From: an uncultured Paracoccaceae bacterium
GTDB taxonomy: Bacteria; Pseudomonadota; Alphaproteobacteria; Rhodobacterales; Rhodobacteraceae
NCBI GenBank assembly: GCA_913061275.1
Contig: CAJXSR010000027.1
Location: forward strand, 1-46,378
DNA length: 46,378 nucleotides
Reading direction: 5' to 3'
The notes under the pieces are model-generated. The model saw only the letters and a program-made list of their open reading frames with translations, had not been told where the DNA came from and did not search any database. Numbering within the stretch: the first letter of the stretch is position 1; each line of letters starts with the position of its first letter. Made by a program: the position numbers and the translations under genes. Below, in pieces: positions 16,745 through 25,951 of the stretch.

Positions 16745-17653
16745 TCAAATGCTGGGATCACCAGTTGCCCAAGCGACTCCATTCCCGCGATCCATTGTCT
16801 CAATCAGGGCCATATACGTGTCGTTGATCGAGAAAGACGACAAATTAATATTTTGTCGCATGCGATCTGGATTCAGGCTTTTCGGTAATACAGCATAGCC
16901 ATTTTGCACCCCCCAACGCAGCAAGAATTTTGCCTCGGAGACACCATATTTCTCAGCCATGCCTTTGAAGTTTTCAACATCACCTTTCATACCCGCCGTT
17001 TTGGCGCTGTCTTGGCCCTCTTCGATGCGCCATGTGGAAAGCGGCACCAGACTGCTGTAGGCGATTGGCGCGATATTATTCTCGGCCATATAAGCCGTCA
17101 AATCAGGTTTTTGTGACCATGGGTGCAGTTCGATCTGATTGGCATCTGGCGTGGGCAAATCTGCCGCTTTGATTTCCTCCAAATGCGCTTTGTTGAAGTT
17201 GCTTACGCCAATGGCACGGGCTTTTCCGGCTTTATGCAACTCCACCAGAGCCGCCCATTGCTCAAGACGCTTTTCGCCACCGTATGGTGCGTGAATGAGA
17301 TACAAATCCACATAGTCTAAGCCCATCCGTTCCATACTTGCATCACATTCCGCAATTGTCTGCACGCCCGATTTCGGAGCATCGCCCCAAGCGGGATTTC
17401 CGGGCCAAAGTTTAGCCGTGACGAAAAGTGCGTCGCGAGATAATCCAGTGGCCTCCAGACCTTCGCGAATACCAGCACCAACCGTCGCTTCGTTTTGGTA
17501 AGCCGCTGCGGTATCAATATGTTGATAACCATTTGCGATTGCAGTGCTGACAGCGGCCTGAGCGTCATCGTTTGATATTAGATAAGTCCCGAAACCAACG
17601 GCGGGAATTGTGGTGCCGACGTTGAGGCGAAATGTAGATTGCGTGACGGACAT
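16745..17653 (-). CDS. aldo/keto reductase (AKR5-like, diketogluconate-reductase type)
   Basis: This 302-residue cytosolic NADPH-dependent reductase has the full AKR tetrad: D47 in HIDTAA, Y52, K81 in TAKLW, and H121 in LIHAPY. VGFGTYLI and GVSNF are also present. The family reduces aldehydes and ketones to alcohols; the branch resembles 2,5-diketo-D-gluconate reductases but specificity cannot be read. I start at 17653 because AGGAGGG lies 7 nt upstream; the frame is open to an ATG at 17671. It is divergent from the AraC regulator, which probably controls it: an AKR next to an AraC gene with a cupin-like N-terminal domain is a common pairing in proteobacteria. Confidence 0.92.
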   Translation of the reverse strand: MSVTQSTFRLNVGTTIPAVGFGTYLISNDDAQAAVSTAIANGYQHIDTAAAYQNEATVGAGIREGLEATGLSRDALFVTAKLWPGNPAWGDAPKSGVQTIAECDASMERMGLDYVDLYLIHAPYGGEKRLEQWAALVELHKAGKARAIGVSNFNKAHLEEIKAADLPTPDANQIELHPWSQKPDLTAYMAENNIAPIAYSSLVPLSTWRIEEGQDSAKTAGMKGDVENFKGMAEKYGVSEAKFLLRWGVQNGYAVLPKSLNPDRMRQNINLSSFSINDTYMALIETMDRGNGVAWATGDPSI

Positions 17654-17815
17654 GTTCGCCCTCCTGAACAAGTTGCTGTTTATAACAAGCTAACGGCACT
17701 TAAGCAGCCTTGCCTGCCAAACTCTCCGATAGACTTGCCAATTCCTCCGAAACCTCAGCTAAACAGGTGAATCCATATGTGAATGATGCTACACGTCTCT
17801 TAAAAGGAGTTTACC

Positions 17816-18688
17816 ATGGCGCTCAACGATCTTACGGCTCTGACAGAGTTCTATTATGCTGAAAATCAGAAGAATTCTTTAAAAACGCTGCCAAACCTGT
17901 ATGTTGTTAAGCGCGAGGCACGCAGTGTTTTCGAGGCCACTGTCTATAATCCGGTCATCTGTATTGTCCTGCGAGGTTGTAAAGAAATACAGATTGGGAC
18001 ACAATCGGTCACTCTCACGGAAGGAGACGTATTGCTGGTTAGCCATGATCTACCTATTTCCGCGCGGATCACTGAAGCCAGTCCCGGCGCGCCTTATCTT
18101 TCACTCATTCTGGGATTGGAACTTGGCACCATTAGAAGCCTTTACGAACAGGTTGGCGAGGCTGTTTCAGAGGATAATGACGCAAGATCGCTTTGCACAA
18201 ACATAGCCCAACCGTCCCTGACGGATCCGCTTGGAAGATACCTTGCGTTAATGGGCAAACCTCTTGAAGCTCAGGTGCTTGGCCCCTTGATCAAACGCGA
18301 AATACATTTCCAACTCCTGATGTCACCAATTGGCGGCATGCTGCGCAATCTGCTGTCTGTCGACAGCCATGCAAGCCGGATTGCTAAGGTTATCGTAAAG
18401 ATAAGGGAAACCTTTCGTGAGCCACTTCTCGTGACAGAACTGGCACGCCTAGCAGGAATGAGCCAATCATCGTTCCACGAACATTTTAAATCAGTGACCG
18501 GAACTTCTCCACTGCAATACCAGAAAGACCTGCGTATGATTGAGGCGCGCAACTTGCTGCTGGCTGGTGCACGTTCAGTGTCGGCGACTGGCTTTGAAGT
18601 CGGGTATGAAAGCCCAACACATTTCAGCCGCGACTATTCCTGTAAATTTGGTTGCTCCCCGAAACACGAACTTGCTCAATCCCTTTGA
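17816..18688 (+). CDS. AraC-family transcriptional regulator with AraC_N domain
   Basis: This 290-residue regulator has an N-terminal AraC_N cupin-like sensing domain (about residues 15-165; VFEATVYNPVICIVLRG and LLVSHDLP) and two C-terminal helix-turn-helix motifs (about 190-288, with ELARLAGMSQSSFHEHFKSVTGTSPLQYQKDLR and GYESPTHFSRDYSCKFGCSPK). The ATG at 17816 has AAGGAG upstream. It faces away from the aldo/keto reductase, 162 bp apart, and probably controls that gene and itself. No signal for another target is visible. Confidence 0.92.
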   Translation: MALNDLTALTEFYYAENQKNSLKTLPNLYVVKREARSVFEATVYNPVICIVLRGCKEIQIGTQSVTLTEGDVLLVSHDLPISARITEASPGAPYLSLILGLELGTIRSLYEQVGEAVSEDNDARSLCTNIAQPSLTDPLGRYLALMGKPLEAQVLGPLIKREIHFQLLMSPIGGMLRNLLSVDSHASRIAKVIVKIRETFREPLLVTELARLAGMSQSSFHEHFKSVTGTSPLQYQKDLRMIEARNLLLAGARSVSATGFEVGYESPTHFSRDYSCKFGCSPKHELAQSL

Positions 18689-18752
18689 TTTCCCAGAGAC
18701 TACCACGCAAATGGTTGTATTTCCCTTAATATCAGCATAAGGAACACAAAAA

Positions 18753-21700
18753 ATGGAAAAGAGCCTTTTTCAGTTTATCTGGAAATATTCAAAAAAAAGC
18801 CAGTTGGTTCTATTAGCTGTCACTCTTCTAACTTTCCCAATTCTCTACGTTTCGTTGGAGTTACCTAAACGTATTATAAACGATGCCATTGGGGGATCTG
18901 GGGAAGACGTTTCTTTCTTGGGAGTAACATTAAGTCAGATCCATTTTTTGATGGTTCTATGTGTTGGTTTTCTATTGGCAGTATTGGTCAATGGGTTATT
19001 GAAGATGCGGCTTAACACCATGAAAGGTGTGTTGGCGGAACGTTTATTACGGCGATTTCGCTTTCAACTTTTAACCCGCATAATGAGGTTTCCACGCCCG
19101 TATTTCCGCACCACAAGCCAAGGTGAATTGGTTTCTATGGTGACGTCCGAAGCGGAACCAATGGGATCATTGATGGGGGATATGCTGTCTCAACCTGTGT
19201 TTCAGGCTGGGCAGATGTTGACAATTCTTGCGTTTCTATTTGCACAAAGTTTCTGGTTTGGGATGGCGTCCATAGCGTTGATCCCATTGCAAGCATGGAT
19301 CATCCCAAAATTACAACGTCAGATTAATTTTTTGAACAAAGCAAGGATACAAGAAGTCCGTAAATTGGCCGCTGATATTGGCGAAACAGCAGCAGGTGTC
19401 AGCGATATTCGCACGAACGGCGGATTGCGTCACAGAATGTCATTGTTTTCCAACCGTTTGGGGAATTTGTTCGGCATTCGTTTTGAGATTTATCAAAAGA
19501 AGTTCTTCATGAAGTTTCTGAACAATTTCATTAATCAATTAACGCCGTTCTTTTTCTATTCTGTTGGTGGGTATTTAGCGATCAAAGGAGAGATCACAGT
19601 AGGTGCGTTGGTTGCAGCGCTCGCAGCATACAAAGACCTGTCTTCCCCTTGGAAAGAGTTGCTGAGTTATTATAACCAGACCCAAGATATGGCCTTACGG
19701 TGGGAGGTAGTGACTGAACGCTTTGCACCTAAAACGCTGGTGAAAGACACATTGTTTGACGGGGCACCTAAGGCGTTTACAAGTCTTAATGGAGATATCG
19801 ATCTGAAAGGTGTTACTGTCTATGATGAAGAAGGGCATTCGGTACTTGAAGATATTAACCTGACCATTCCGAAAGGCGCACGTGTCGCAATTAAGACAAA
19901 CAATGAAACTGCTGCGTTAGCATTTGCCGATGTGTTAACGCGTGAGATTATCCCACAAAGGGGATCCGTACAGATAGCAGGGCATGGATTAAATGATTTG
20001 CATCAGACCGTGGTGGCCAATCGCATTGGATACGCCAGTTCCAAACCTTATATTTTTCAAGGTACGCTTGGTGAAAATCTATTAATGCCCTTTAATCATG
20101 AGCCGGCACTTGGCGCGGATACCTCAACAAATGTGATGGATTGGCAGGAAGAATCTGCGCGTTCTGGTAACAGTGTCGACCCATTTGAAGTTGATTGGGT
20201 CGCACCAAAATTGGCAGGATTCCAAACGTGTGATGATATTAAAGAGTGGTGGTTTCAGCTGACTGAAGCGATGGGCATCGACGATACTATGGTGCGTCGT
20301 GGGCTGCGATCACGACTTGAACCAGATACCCAACAGGAGCTGATGGATGCAATTGTACGGCTGAGACCCGAAATAGCGAAGCGGTTATCAGTAGCGGGTG
20401 TGGACGATATTGTGCATTCCTTTCACCCAGAAAAATTCAACCCAGTATCTCCTTTGGGTAGTAACCTGCTTTATGCTGTTCCTACACGATTGCTGACACA
20501 AATAGCGTTGTCACAAGAGGGTAATTTTGTGCAGATGTTGCGGGACGAAGGAATTGTAGAATATCTTGCGCAAATGTCTGCCAGTCTAATCGTAGGGCTG
20601 ACAGCAACATTTGGAACGGATGGAACAGATCACCCGTTGTTTCGCCGATTGAATATGGATGAAGATCTATATCAACGGCTTGGAGTAATCGTTACAAAAA
20701 GACGTGACGTTGGTGATATTGGATTGTCGCCCGAAGATTTCGCATTGATGCTAACTGTACCTTTTGCGTTTTCGGCCGAGCAGATGGGGCCAGCGTTTAG
20801 CGATGCGTTTAAAGAACGTATATTGGAAATTCGGATGAAGAGTGCTGCCGATATGGTGGCAAAATTGGATGGTTTGTTTCGGCCAATTGATCCACAGCAT
20901 TATCTTCCCGTTATGACGGTACTTGGAAATGCTATTTTCGGGCGGGTTTCCAACATGGCAGGCGCGCGAGAGAAATTGATTGAAGATATTGTTGTTGATG
21001 TCCTAAGAGAACACGGTTTAAGGCGATTAGTGGCACAATCCATCTATGATCTAGCAACGACCCAAGGCGGGGAAAACCTACCAGCCGTATTTAGGGAACG
21101 CGTGGCGTTCAGTCGTGCTGGGATCAAGAAACCTGACATCTTGATTCTTCGTGATGCGTTGGCTAGCCATGATGGCGATGCCCGCTCTTTGATGCGTGAG
21201 CGCATTAGTGAATTGATGCCTGACGCCACCAAAATTTTCATTGAGAACCAATTCCACAATCCTGAAAGCTACGATTTGTTCGTAGAAATAGTGGATGGGC
21301 GTATTGATGGAGTGGCACGGCAAGATGACCTACAAGATGAAGATGCGCGTCAGGATTTGAAGCATAAGTTACGTGTGGTAGCGCAAGCAGAATTATTTGC
21401 AGGGCTGGATCGTAAACAACAGCGCCTGCTCGCGTTTAGTGCGCAATGGTACAAAGTTAAAGCGAGGCATGTGATTTTTGAAACAGGGCAAGAAGCGGAT
21501 GCTTCCTATCTGTGCGTAAGGGGTTTGGCTGGATTATATTGGGCAGAAAATGAAGACAATAAGCTCTTGGTATCAGAAATTGCACCTGGGCGATTGATCG
21601 GAGATTTGGCAGTTATCCAAAATGAACCACGCCTATTAGATTTAATCGCCATTGAAGACAGTGTGTTCCTGCGACTTGGGGCTAGTGAGTTGTTGGCTGT

Positions 21701-21851
21701 GATCGAAAATGATGCGATGGTTGCAACAAGCTTATTGCGTTCGGTTGCGGGCCATTTGACAGACACATCGGCAAACCTGCGGTCAATACGGGCATTTGCT
21801 GTTGAACGTGGGATAGATTTCACTGAATTGGATGAAATGGATCAGGGCTAA
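18753..21851 (+). CDS. ABC exporter-like membrane protein with degenerate, interrupted ATPase domain and C-terminal cyclic-nucleotide-binding-like domain
   Basis: This 1032-residue protein starts with an ABC type-1 exporter membrane domain (about residues 5-325). The nucleotide-binding domain starts near 345 but the Walker A position reads AIKTNNETAALAF (379-391), with no GxxGxGK[ST]. The Q-loop equivalent PYIFQGTLGENL is near 432. A roughly 300-residue insertion, mostly helical in style and without recognised motif, follows before a degraded signature and Walker B: FRERVAFSRAGIKKPDILILRDALASHDG (780-808), lacking LSGGQ and the catalytic glutamate. The C-terminus (about 876-1005) resembles a cNMP-binding domain, with RLIGDLAVIQNEPR (947-960) at the phosphate-cassette position but D in place of the usual E. 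ATP hydrolysis by this chain is unlikely. AAGGA precedes the ATG. A membrane-domain paralogue converges on it from 23555. Confidence 0.82.
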   Translation: MEKSLFQFIWKYSKKSQLVLLAVTLLTFPILYVSLELPKRIINDAIGGSGEDVSFLGVTLSQIHFLMVLCVGFLLAVLVNGLLKMRLNTMKGVLAERLLRRFRFQLLTRIMRFPRPYFRTTSQGELVSMVTSEAEPMGSLMGDMLSQPVFQAGQMLTILAFLFAQSFWFGMASIALIPLQAWIIPKLQRQINFLNKARIQEVRKLAADIGETAAGVSDIRTNGGLRHRMSLFSNRLGNLFGIRFEIYQKKFFMKFLNNFINQLTPFFFYSVGGYLAIKGEITVGALVAALAAYKDLSSPWKELLSYYNQTQDMALRWEVVTERFAPKTLVKDTLFDGAPKAFTSLNGDIDLKGVTVYDEEGHSVLEDINLTIPKGARVAIKTNNETAALAFADVLTREIIPQRGSVQIAGHGLNDLHQTVVANRIGYASSKPYIFQGTLGENLLMPFNHEPALGADTSTNVMDWQEESARSGNSVDPFEVDWVAPKLAGFQTCDDIKEWWFQLTEAMGIDDTMVRRGLRSRLEPDTQQELMDAIVRLRPEIAKRLSVAGVDDIVHSFHPEKFNPVSPLGSNLLYAVPTRLLTQIALSQEGNFVQMLRDEGIVEYLAQMSASLIVGLTATFGTDGTDHPLFRRLNMDEDLYQRLGVIVTKRRDVGDIGLSPEDFALMLTVPFAFSAEQMGPAFSDAFKERILEIRMKSAADMVAKLDGLFRPIDPQHYLPVMTVLGNAIFGRVSNMAGAREKLIEDIVVDVLREHGLRRLVAQSIYDLATTQGGENLPAVFRERVAFSRAGIKKPDILILRDALASHDGDARSLMRERISELMPDATKIFIENQFHNPESYDLFVEIVDGRIDGVARQDDLQDEDARQDLKHKLRVVAQAELFAGLDRKQQRLLAFSAQWYKVKARHVIFETGQEADASYLCVRGLAGLYWAENEDNKLLVSEIAPGRLIGDLAVIQNEPRLLDLIAIEDSVFLRLGASELLAVIENDAMVATSLLRSVAGHLTDTSANLRSIRAFAVERGIDFTELDEMDQG

Positions 21852-22358
21852 GCGAGCGATCTGCTTTAATCCAACAGGCATCATGCTACCTATACTGGTT
21901 ATCAGTTTTCGGACAATCTACACTATTGCTGTGAACGGTTGCATCATCCCACCCAATGGCGAGCAAGCGGAATACCTCCAAATCGCTGCCAATGTCGGCT
22001 TTGGGAAAGCTACGATGCTAAGACAGAGGTGATGACGACCGGCAGCTTTGGGCCGTTTGTGTCAAATCTTACAAAAATTCGAACTGGTAATAAGGGCTTG
22101 ATCAAGACGGATACTCTTTGCCGCCATTGCCGGTAAGCTTTCCTCAATTGGGTGTCGAATGACTGCTTTTCGAAAATTGGACCTAAATGTTTGCGATCGC
22201 ACGAAGGTCTGCAATCCGCCCTTACTGACGGCTCTCAGGCTTTTCGTCCGATCGACATGAACGGCCCTTTGCTGCCGTTGGTTGGGTCAAATCCCTTGCA
22301 AATATCTGAATGTCCGGTGTGCGAACTTTCCTGTCGTTCTCTTTTTCAGATATTTTAA
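21852..22358. other. intergenic region between convergent ABC-like paralogues
   Basis: No supported gene. It contains dispersed-repeat copy C (22207-22269), a flanking GCAGC-GGGCCG-like core near 22265-22280, and a similar core near 22045-22060. No nucleotide-binding-domain motif that could complete the leftward paralogue was found on the minus strand. It appears to be repeat-derived sequence. Confidence 0.55.
22207..22269 (-). repeat. dispersed intergenic repeat, copy C
   Basis: This is the reverse complement of 8523-8585 with three mismatches in 63 positions. The unit lies 90 bp beyond the stop of the membrane-domain-only ABC paralogue, in the stretch where a nucleotide-binding domain would be expected. 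Confidence 0.9.
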
Positions 22359-23555
22359 CTAAGGGTTCAAAGCAGGTTTTGGAAAAAACTTAAATATCTC
22401 TCGATAGCGAACGCGTACATCCTCAAGAGCTTGATAGTATCTAAACAATTCTTTAATTGGTGCGGCCATTTCTTTGTGTGCTGCAAGAACAGCGACTAGA
22501 GCACCTAAAGTAATGCGTTCTTCTATAACAAAATATCCACCTAATGCATAAAAAAGAAATGGCGTTAGCGACATCAAAAAATTATTAAAAACCTTTATAA
22601 AGAATTTCATTTTATGAATTTCACGACGTATCCTTTCTAATTCTTTTAGGCTCACTGAAACTTCATAGATCTCTCGTGTAGATGATATTGTCCCATCAAG
22701 TTGTCCACCTAGTTTACTACCTAAGTTGCGAACTTCTTGAATACGTTCCCGTGCCAAAACGTTCACATACCTCTGGAAGCGCGGAAGCAATACTAATTGT
22801 ATAGGAAGAATTGCAAGTGCTGCTGCTCCAAGTATTGGGTCTTTAACAATCATAAATGTCATAATTGTCATGAATGTCCCAATTTGGAACACAGGCAATG
22901 TTAGTATGTCAGCGGCAAAACCACCGATGGGCTCCACTTCTTGTGATAATATTGGGATGATATCTGTTTTTCGATCAGCCGTTTTATCACCACGCCATTG
23001 CCTATAAACCAATAATCTCAGGCGGCGTAAAAAACGTTCAGCAACACGCCCTTTGAATACATTTAGCCAATATTTATGCACACCGTTCACAATAATTGCT
23101 AATAAGTAGAGACCGCATAATACCAACAAAAACCTGACCTGTGAAAATTCATAGTCTCTATAAGTAAAAGGGAAATGGTTTGAATCTAATGCATTATTGA
23201 TAATCTGTTTTGGCAACTCCAATGTACCGTAAAGAATTGGCATTGATAACAAGCTAGCAATAAAAAGTAAGATCTGTTGTTTTTTAGATGTATCAAAAAC
23301 AAAGCGGAATAGGTTTTTATCTAAACCGCGAATATATCCAGAAAAGGCAATCTTTGGGGTTACTGATTTGTAGCGGTAATAGCTTACTGCACTTTTAGTA
23401 AATAAATACGTAACAACAATTATTAAGAAAATTGGCGCAATAAGAATGACAAAATGCAATACTGGATGAAACCAGTCTGGCGCATTTTCATCAATTTTGT
23501 ATTCAAACAATAACGCTATCTTGTGAACTATATCGTGGTAACTTTCCATTTGCAT
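22359..23555 (-). CDS. ABC exporter membrane-domain protein without an ATPase domain
   Basis: This 398-residue protein is a paralogue of the first third of the protein at 18753. Residues about 85-390 are an ABC type-1 exporter membrane domain; SKKQQILLFIASLLSMPILYGTLELPKQIINNAL corresponds to SKKSQLVLLAVTLLTFPILYVSLELPKRIINDAI in the neighbour. It has an additional N-terminal part with one membrane segment (about 30-54). It ends at FFPKPALNP, precisely at the linker where the nucleotide-binding domain should start. The start at 23555 has AGGTAG upstream; 23549 is an alternative. The gene is visibly more AT-rich than the neighbour. It could be a natural half-protein partner or a truncated gene whose ATPase domain was lost by rearrangement at the repeat-filled gap. 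Confidence 0.78.
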   Translation of the reverse strand: MQMESYHDIVHKIALLFEYKIDENAPDWFHPVLHFVILIAPIFLIIVVTYLFTKSAVSYYRYKSVTPKIAFSGYIRGLDKNLFRFVFDTSKKQQILLFIASLLSMPILYGTLELPKQIINNALDSNHFPFTYRDYEFSQVRFLLVLCGLYLLAIIVNGVHKYWLNVFKGRVAERFLRRLRLLVYRQWRGDKTADRKTDIIPILSQEVEPIGGFAADILTLPVFQIGTFMTIMTFMIVKDPILGAAALAILPIQLVLLPRFQRYVNVLARERIQEVRNLGSKLGGQLDGTISSTREIYEVSVSLKELERIRREIHKMKFFIKVFNNFLMSLTPFLFYALGGYFVIEERITLGALVAVLAAHKEMAAPIKELFRYYQALEDVRVRYREIFKFFPKPALNP

Positions 23556-23645
23556 TTCTACTACCTGTAAGCTTCATTTTTAGGGATTAGACAGAACGAT
23601 ATTATTCAGAGCCGCCTCTGTCGAAAGTATTACGATTTTTGAATT

Positions 23646-23675
23646 CTAATGTGCCATCTTATAAAGATGGATTAG
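23646..23675. terminator. hairpin between the ABC-like gene and the copper operon
   Basis: CTAAT-gtg-CCATCTT-ATA-AAGATGG-ATTAG forms a stem of 7 plus 5 pairs. A second imperfect stem follows to the right (GCCCCCCACATTA with TAATGGGAGGC, about 23674-23703). They lie 14-70 bp past the end of the leftward copper operon and could end it, though no clear T-run follows. Confidence 0.35.
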
Positions 23676-23716
23676 CCCCCCACATTACTTTAATGGGAGG
23701 CCGTATTGGGGGAGGT

Positions 23717-24493
23717 TTATTTTAGATCAGTGACAACTAATTTACCCTTTAGTCGTTCAGCAACAAACTCAATGTTGTCGCCTGCATTCATCTTTTCAAG
23801 CATAGCTTTTTCAGCAACACGGAATACCATTGTCATTGCAGGCATACCTAAGTTTGCTAGTTTTTCATGGATGATTGTGACTTTGCCAGATTTAGCATTA
23901 ACCTTCTTAACAACACCTTTGGTATAAGATACCGCTGCAGCTTGACCAGCATCAGAAACCTCTATTGAGCTGTGCATACCAGCTTCGTAATGACCAGGTA
24001 TCAGGCAGGCGAACTCAAATGTGCCCGTTTTCGTAAATGACCATATGATTTCGCCAAACTGGCCTTCTTCAAGGCGCACAGAGTTAGGGTCGTCGTGTTC
24101 CATTTCTGGAAACTTCTCCATGATAGCTTTGTGCTCAGCATTTTTTTCTACGGTATCAAGAACGAACTCATGTTCTAATTCACCCTTGTTCAGAATTGCG
24201 AAGCGAACCGTTTCACCAGCTTTGATTTCAAGGGACTTTGGTTCAAAAACCATATCACCATCATCCGTTTCAATCATAGAAACATCGATGGTACGCGTTA
24301 CCATATCAACCATACCTGGCATACCTGTTGCCATTTCGTGATGGCCTGCTTCGCCATGGCCTTCAGAATGACCATGAGATCCATTTTCAACTGTTTTGGT
24401 TTTACCTTCGTGCCCACCCGTATGAGAGCCACTGGCATAAATCGGGCTTGCTAGTGTTAATATTAAGGCTGTTGAGAGTAGTTGCGTTTTCAT
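23717..24493 (-). CDS. exported cupredoxin-CusF fusion copper-binding protein
   Basis: This 258-residue periplasmic protein has a signal peptide (1-20), a His-rich linker (about 24-52), a cupredoxin domain (about 65-180) with type-1 copper ligands H108, C163, H168 and M173 (CLIPGHYEAGM), and a C-terminal CusF-like domain (about 188-258). In CusF, copper(I) or silver(I) is held by H36, W44, M47 and M49; here the equivalents are H209 and MPAMTM (217-222), with Met where CusF has the capping Trp. The protein probably buffers periplasmic copper and hands it to an export or oxidation system. GGAAAA precedes the ATG. It is the last gene of the leftward copper operon. Confidence 0.88.
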   Translation of the reverse strand: MKTQLLSTALILTLASPIYASGSHTGGHEGKTKTVENGSHGHSEGHGEAGHHEMATGMPGMVDMVTRTIDVSMIETDDGDMVFEPKSLEIKAGETVRFAILNKGELEHEFVLDTVEKNAEHKAIMEKFPEMEHDDPNSVRLEEGQFGEIIWSFTKTGTFEFACLIPGHYEAGMHSSIEVSDAGQAAAVSYTKGVVKKVNAKSGKVTIIHEKLANLGMPAMTMVFRVAEKAMLEKMNAGDNIEFVAERLKGKLVVTDLK

Positions 24494-24535
24494 AGTTTTT
24501 CCTTACTTGGATAAATTAGATGTCGAGTTGCTCGA

Positions 24536-25897
24536 TCATCCTTTTAAGATTGGTTTCTTTGTGATCTGGGTTTTTGGGCTGTTCATGCTTGCATGTTCGG
24601 GCAGCTCACCTGTCCATTCATATGCTTGCGTACCAGGAGGGTTTTCATACCAACCAGGGTCAGAGTAATCATCGGCACCGATGCCTTCGCGCACTTTAAC
24701 AACCGAAAACATTCCACCCATTTCAATCGGGCCATGTGGCCCCCAACCTGTCATCATTGGAACGGTATTGTCGGGTAACTCCATTTCCATCACACCCATG
24801 TCTGCCATGCCAGCCGTTCCCATCGCCATAAACTCAGGTTGGAACTTTTGAATTTTTTGCGACAAGCGGCGTTGGTCTGTTCCAATAAAAGTTGGCACAT
24901 CATGACCCATTGCATTCATTGTATGATGTGACTTGTGGCAATGGATTGCCCAATCACCGAGGTGAACGGCATCAAATTCAAATGCACGCATTCCGCCGAT
25001 AGGTAAATCAATCGTCACTTCTGGCCAACGTGCAGCTTCTGGAACCCACCCACCATCCGTACAGGTGACAGAGAAATCATAGCCGTGCATGTGGATCGGG
25101 TGATTGGTCATCGTCAGGTTCCCCACCCGAATACGAACGCGGTCATTATGATTAACCACGATTGGATCAATATCGGGAAAGATGCGACTGTTCCATGTCC
25201 ACAAATTGAAGTCGGTCATCGTCATGATACGCGGAACATAAGTGCCAGGTTCAATATCAAACGCATTCAGCATGAATACAAAATCGCGATCGACGGGCAT
25301 GAATGTTGGGTCTTTAGGATGCACGATAAACATTCCCATCATACCCATCGCCATTTGCACCATTTCATCGGCATGTGGGTGATACATAAACGTACCGCTT
25401 TTGGTCAAATCGAACTCATAAACAAACGTTTTACCAGGCGGAATACCTGGGTGACTAAGGCCGCCAACGCCGTCCATACCCGATGGTAAAATAAGACCGT
25501 GCCAATGAACTGTCGTGTGTTCTTGCAACTTGTTCGTCACATAGATACGAACGCGATCCCCTTCAACGGCTTCAATAGTTGGCCCAGTAGATTGGCCATT
25601 ATAACCCCAAAGATACGCTGTCATCCCATCTGCTAGCTCACGCTCAACGGGTTCTGCTACAAGGTGAAATTCTTTCACCCCGTTGTTCATACGAAACGGT
25701 AATGTCCAACCGTTTAGTGTCACAACAGGCTGATAGTCAGGCCCTGTTGGTGGGTGAAGTGGCCCCTGAGTTGAGGCACTCTCCATGACAGCGGCTTCGG
25801 GTAGTCCCGAGTTGGACGTGGCCCCCCAAGCACTTGCTGACAAAAGGGTCGCCCCTGCGGTTGCACCTGCTCCTAAAAGTTGTCGTCTATTTAACAT
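24536..25897 (-). CDS. Tat-exported multicopper oxidase (copper resistance)
   Basis: This 453-residue enzyme starts with a twin-arginine signal (NRRQLLGAG, cut near ASAWGA). The copper-cluster ligands are all visible: HWHG at 131-134, HPH at 173-175, HPIHMHG at 266-272 and HCHKSHH at 319-325, with the axial Met region after it. It should oxidise Cu(I) to the less toxic Cu(II) in the periplasm, as CueO and PcoA/CopA do. After residue 350 there is a methionine-rich tail (MAMGTAGMADMGVMEME and MMTGWGPHGPIEMGGM), a likely extra copper(I)-binding region. AGGA precedes the ATG at 25897. It lies between the TolC-like gene and the cupredoxin-CusF gene in one operon. Confidence 0.93.
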   Translation of the reverse strand: MLNRRQLLGAGATAGATLLSASAWGATSNSGLPEAAVMESASTQGPLHPPTGPDYQPVVTLNGWTLPFRMNNGVKEFHLVAEPVERELADGMTAYLWGYNGQSTGPTIEAVEGDRVRIYVTNKLQEHTTVHWHGLILPSGMDGVGGLSHPGIPPGKTFVYEFDLTKSGTFMYHPHADEMVQMAMGMMGMFIVHPKDPTFMPVDRDFVFMLNAFDIEPGTYVPRIMTMTDFNLWTWNSRIFPDIDPIVVNHNDRVRIRVGNLTMTNHPIHMHGYDFSVTCTDGGWVPEAARWPEVTIDLPIGGMRAFEFDAVHLGDWAIHCHKSHHTMNAMGHDVPTFIGTDQRRLSQKIQKFQPEFMAMGTAGMADMGVMEMELPDNTVPMMTGWGPHGPIEMGGMFSVVKVREGIGADDYSDPGWYENPPGTQAYEWTGELPEHASMNSPKTQITKKPILKG

Positions 25898-25951
25898 TGT
25901 TTAATCCTTTCGAATAAGAGGCGCTGATTTGAATAACAGCAACATCCATTT

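Noticed and set aside
21852-22358. Missing ATPase domain of the short ABC paralogue in another frame
   Set aside because: No Walker or signature motif could be seen on the minus strand here; the gap is repeat-like.
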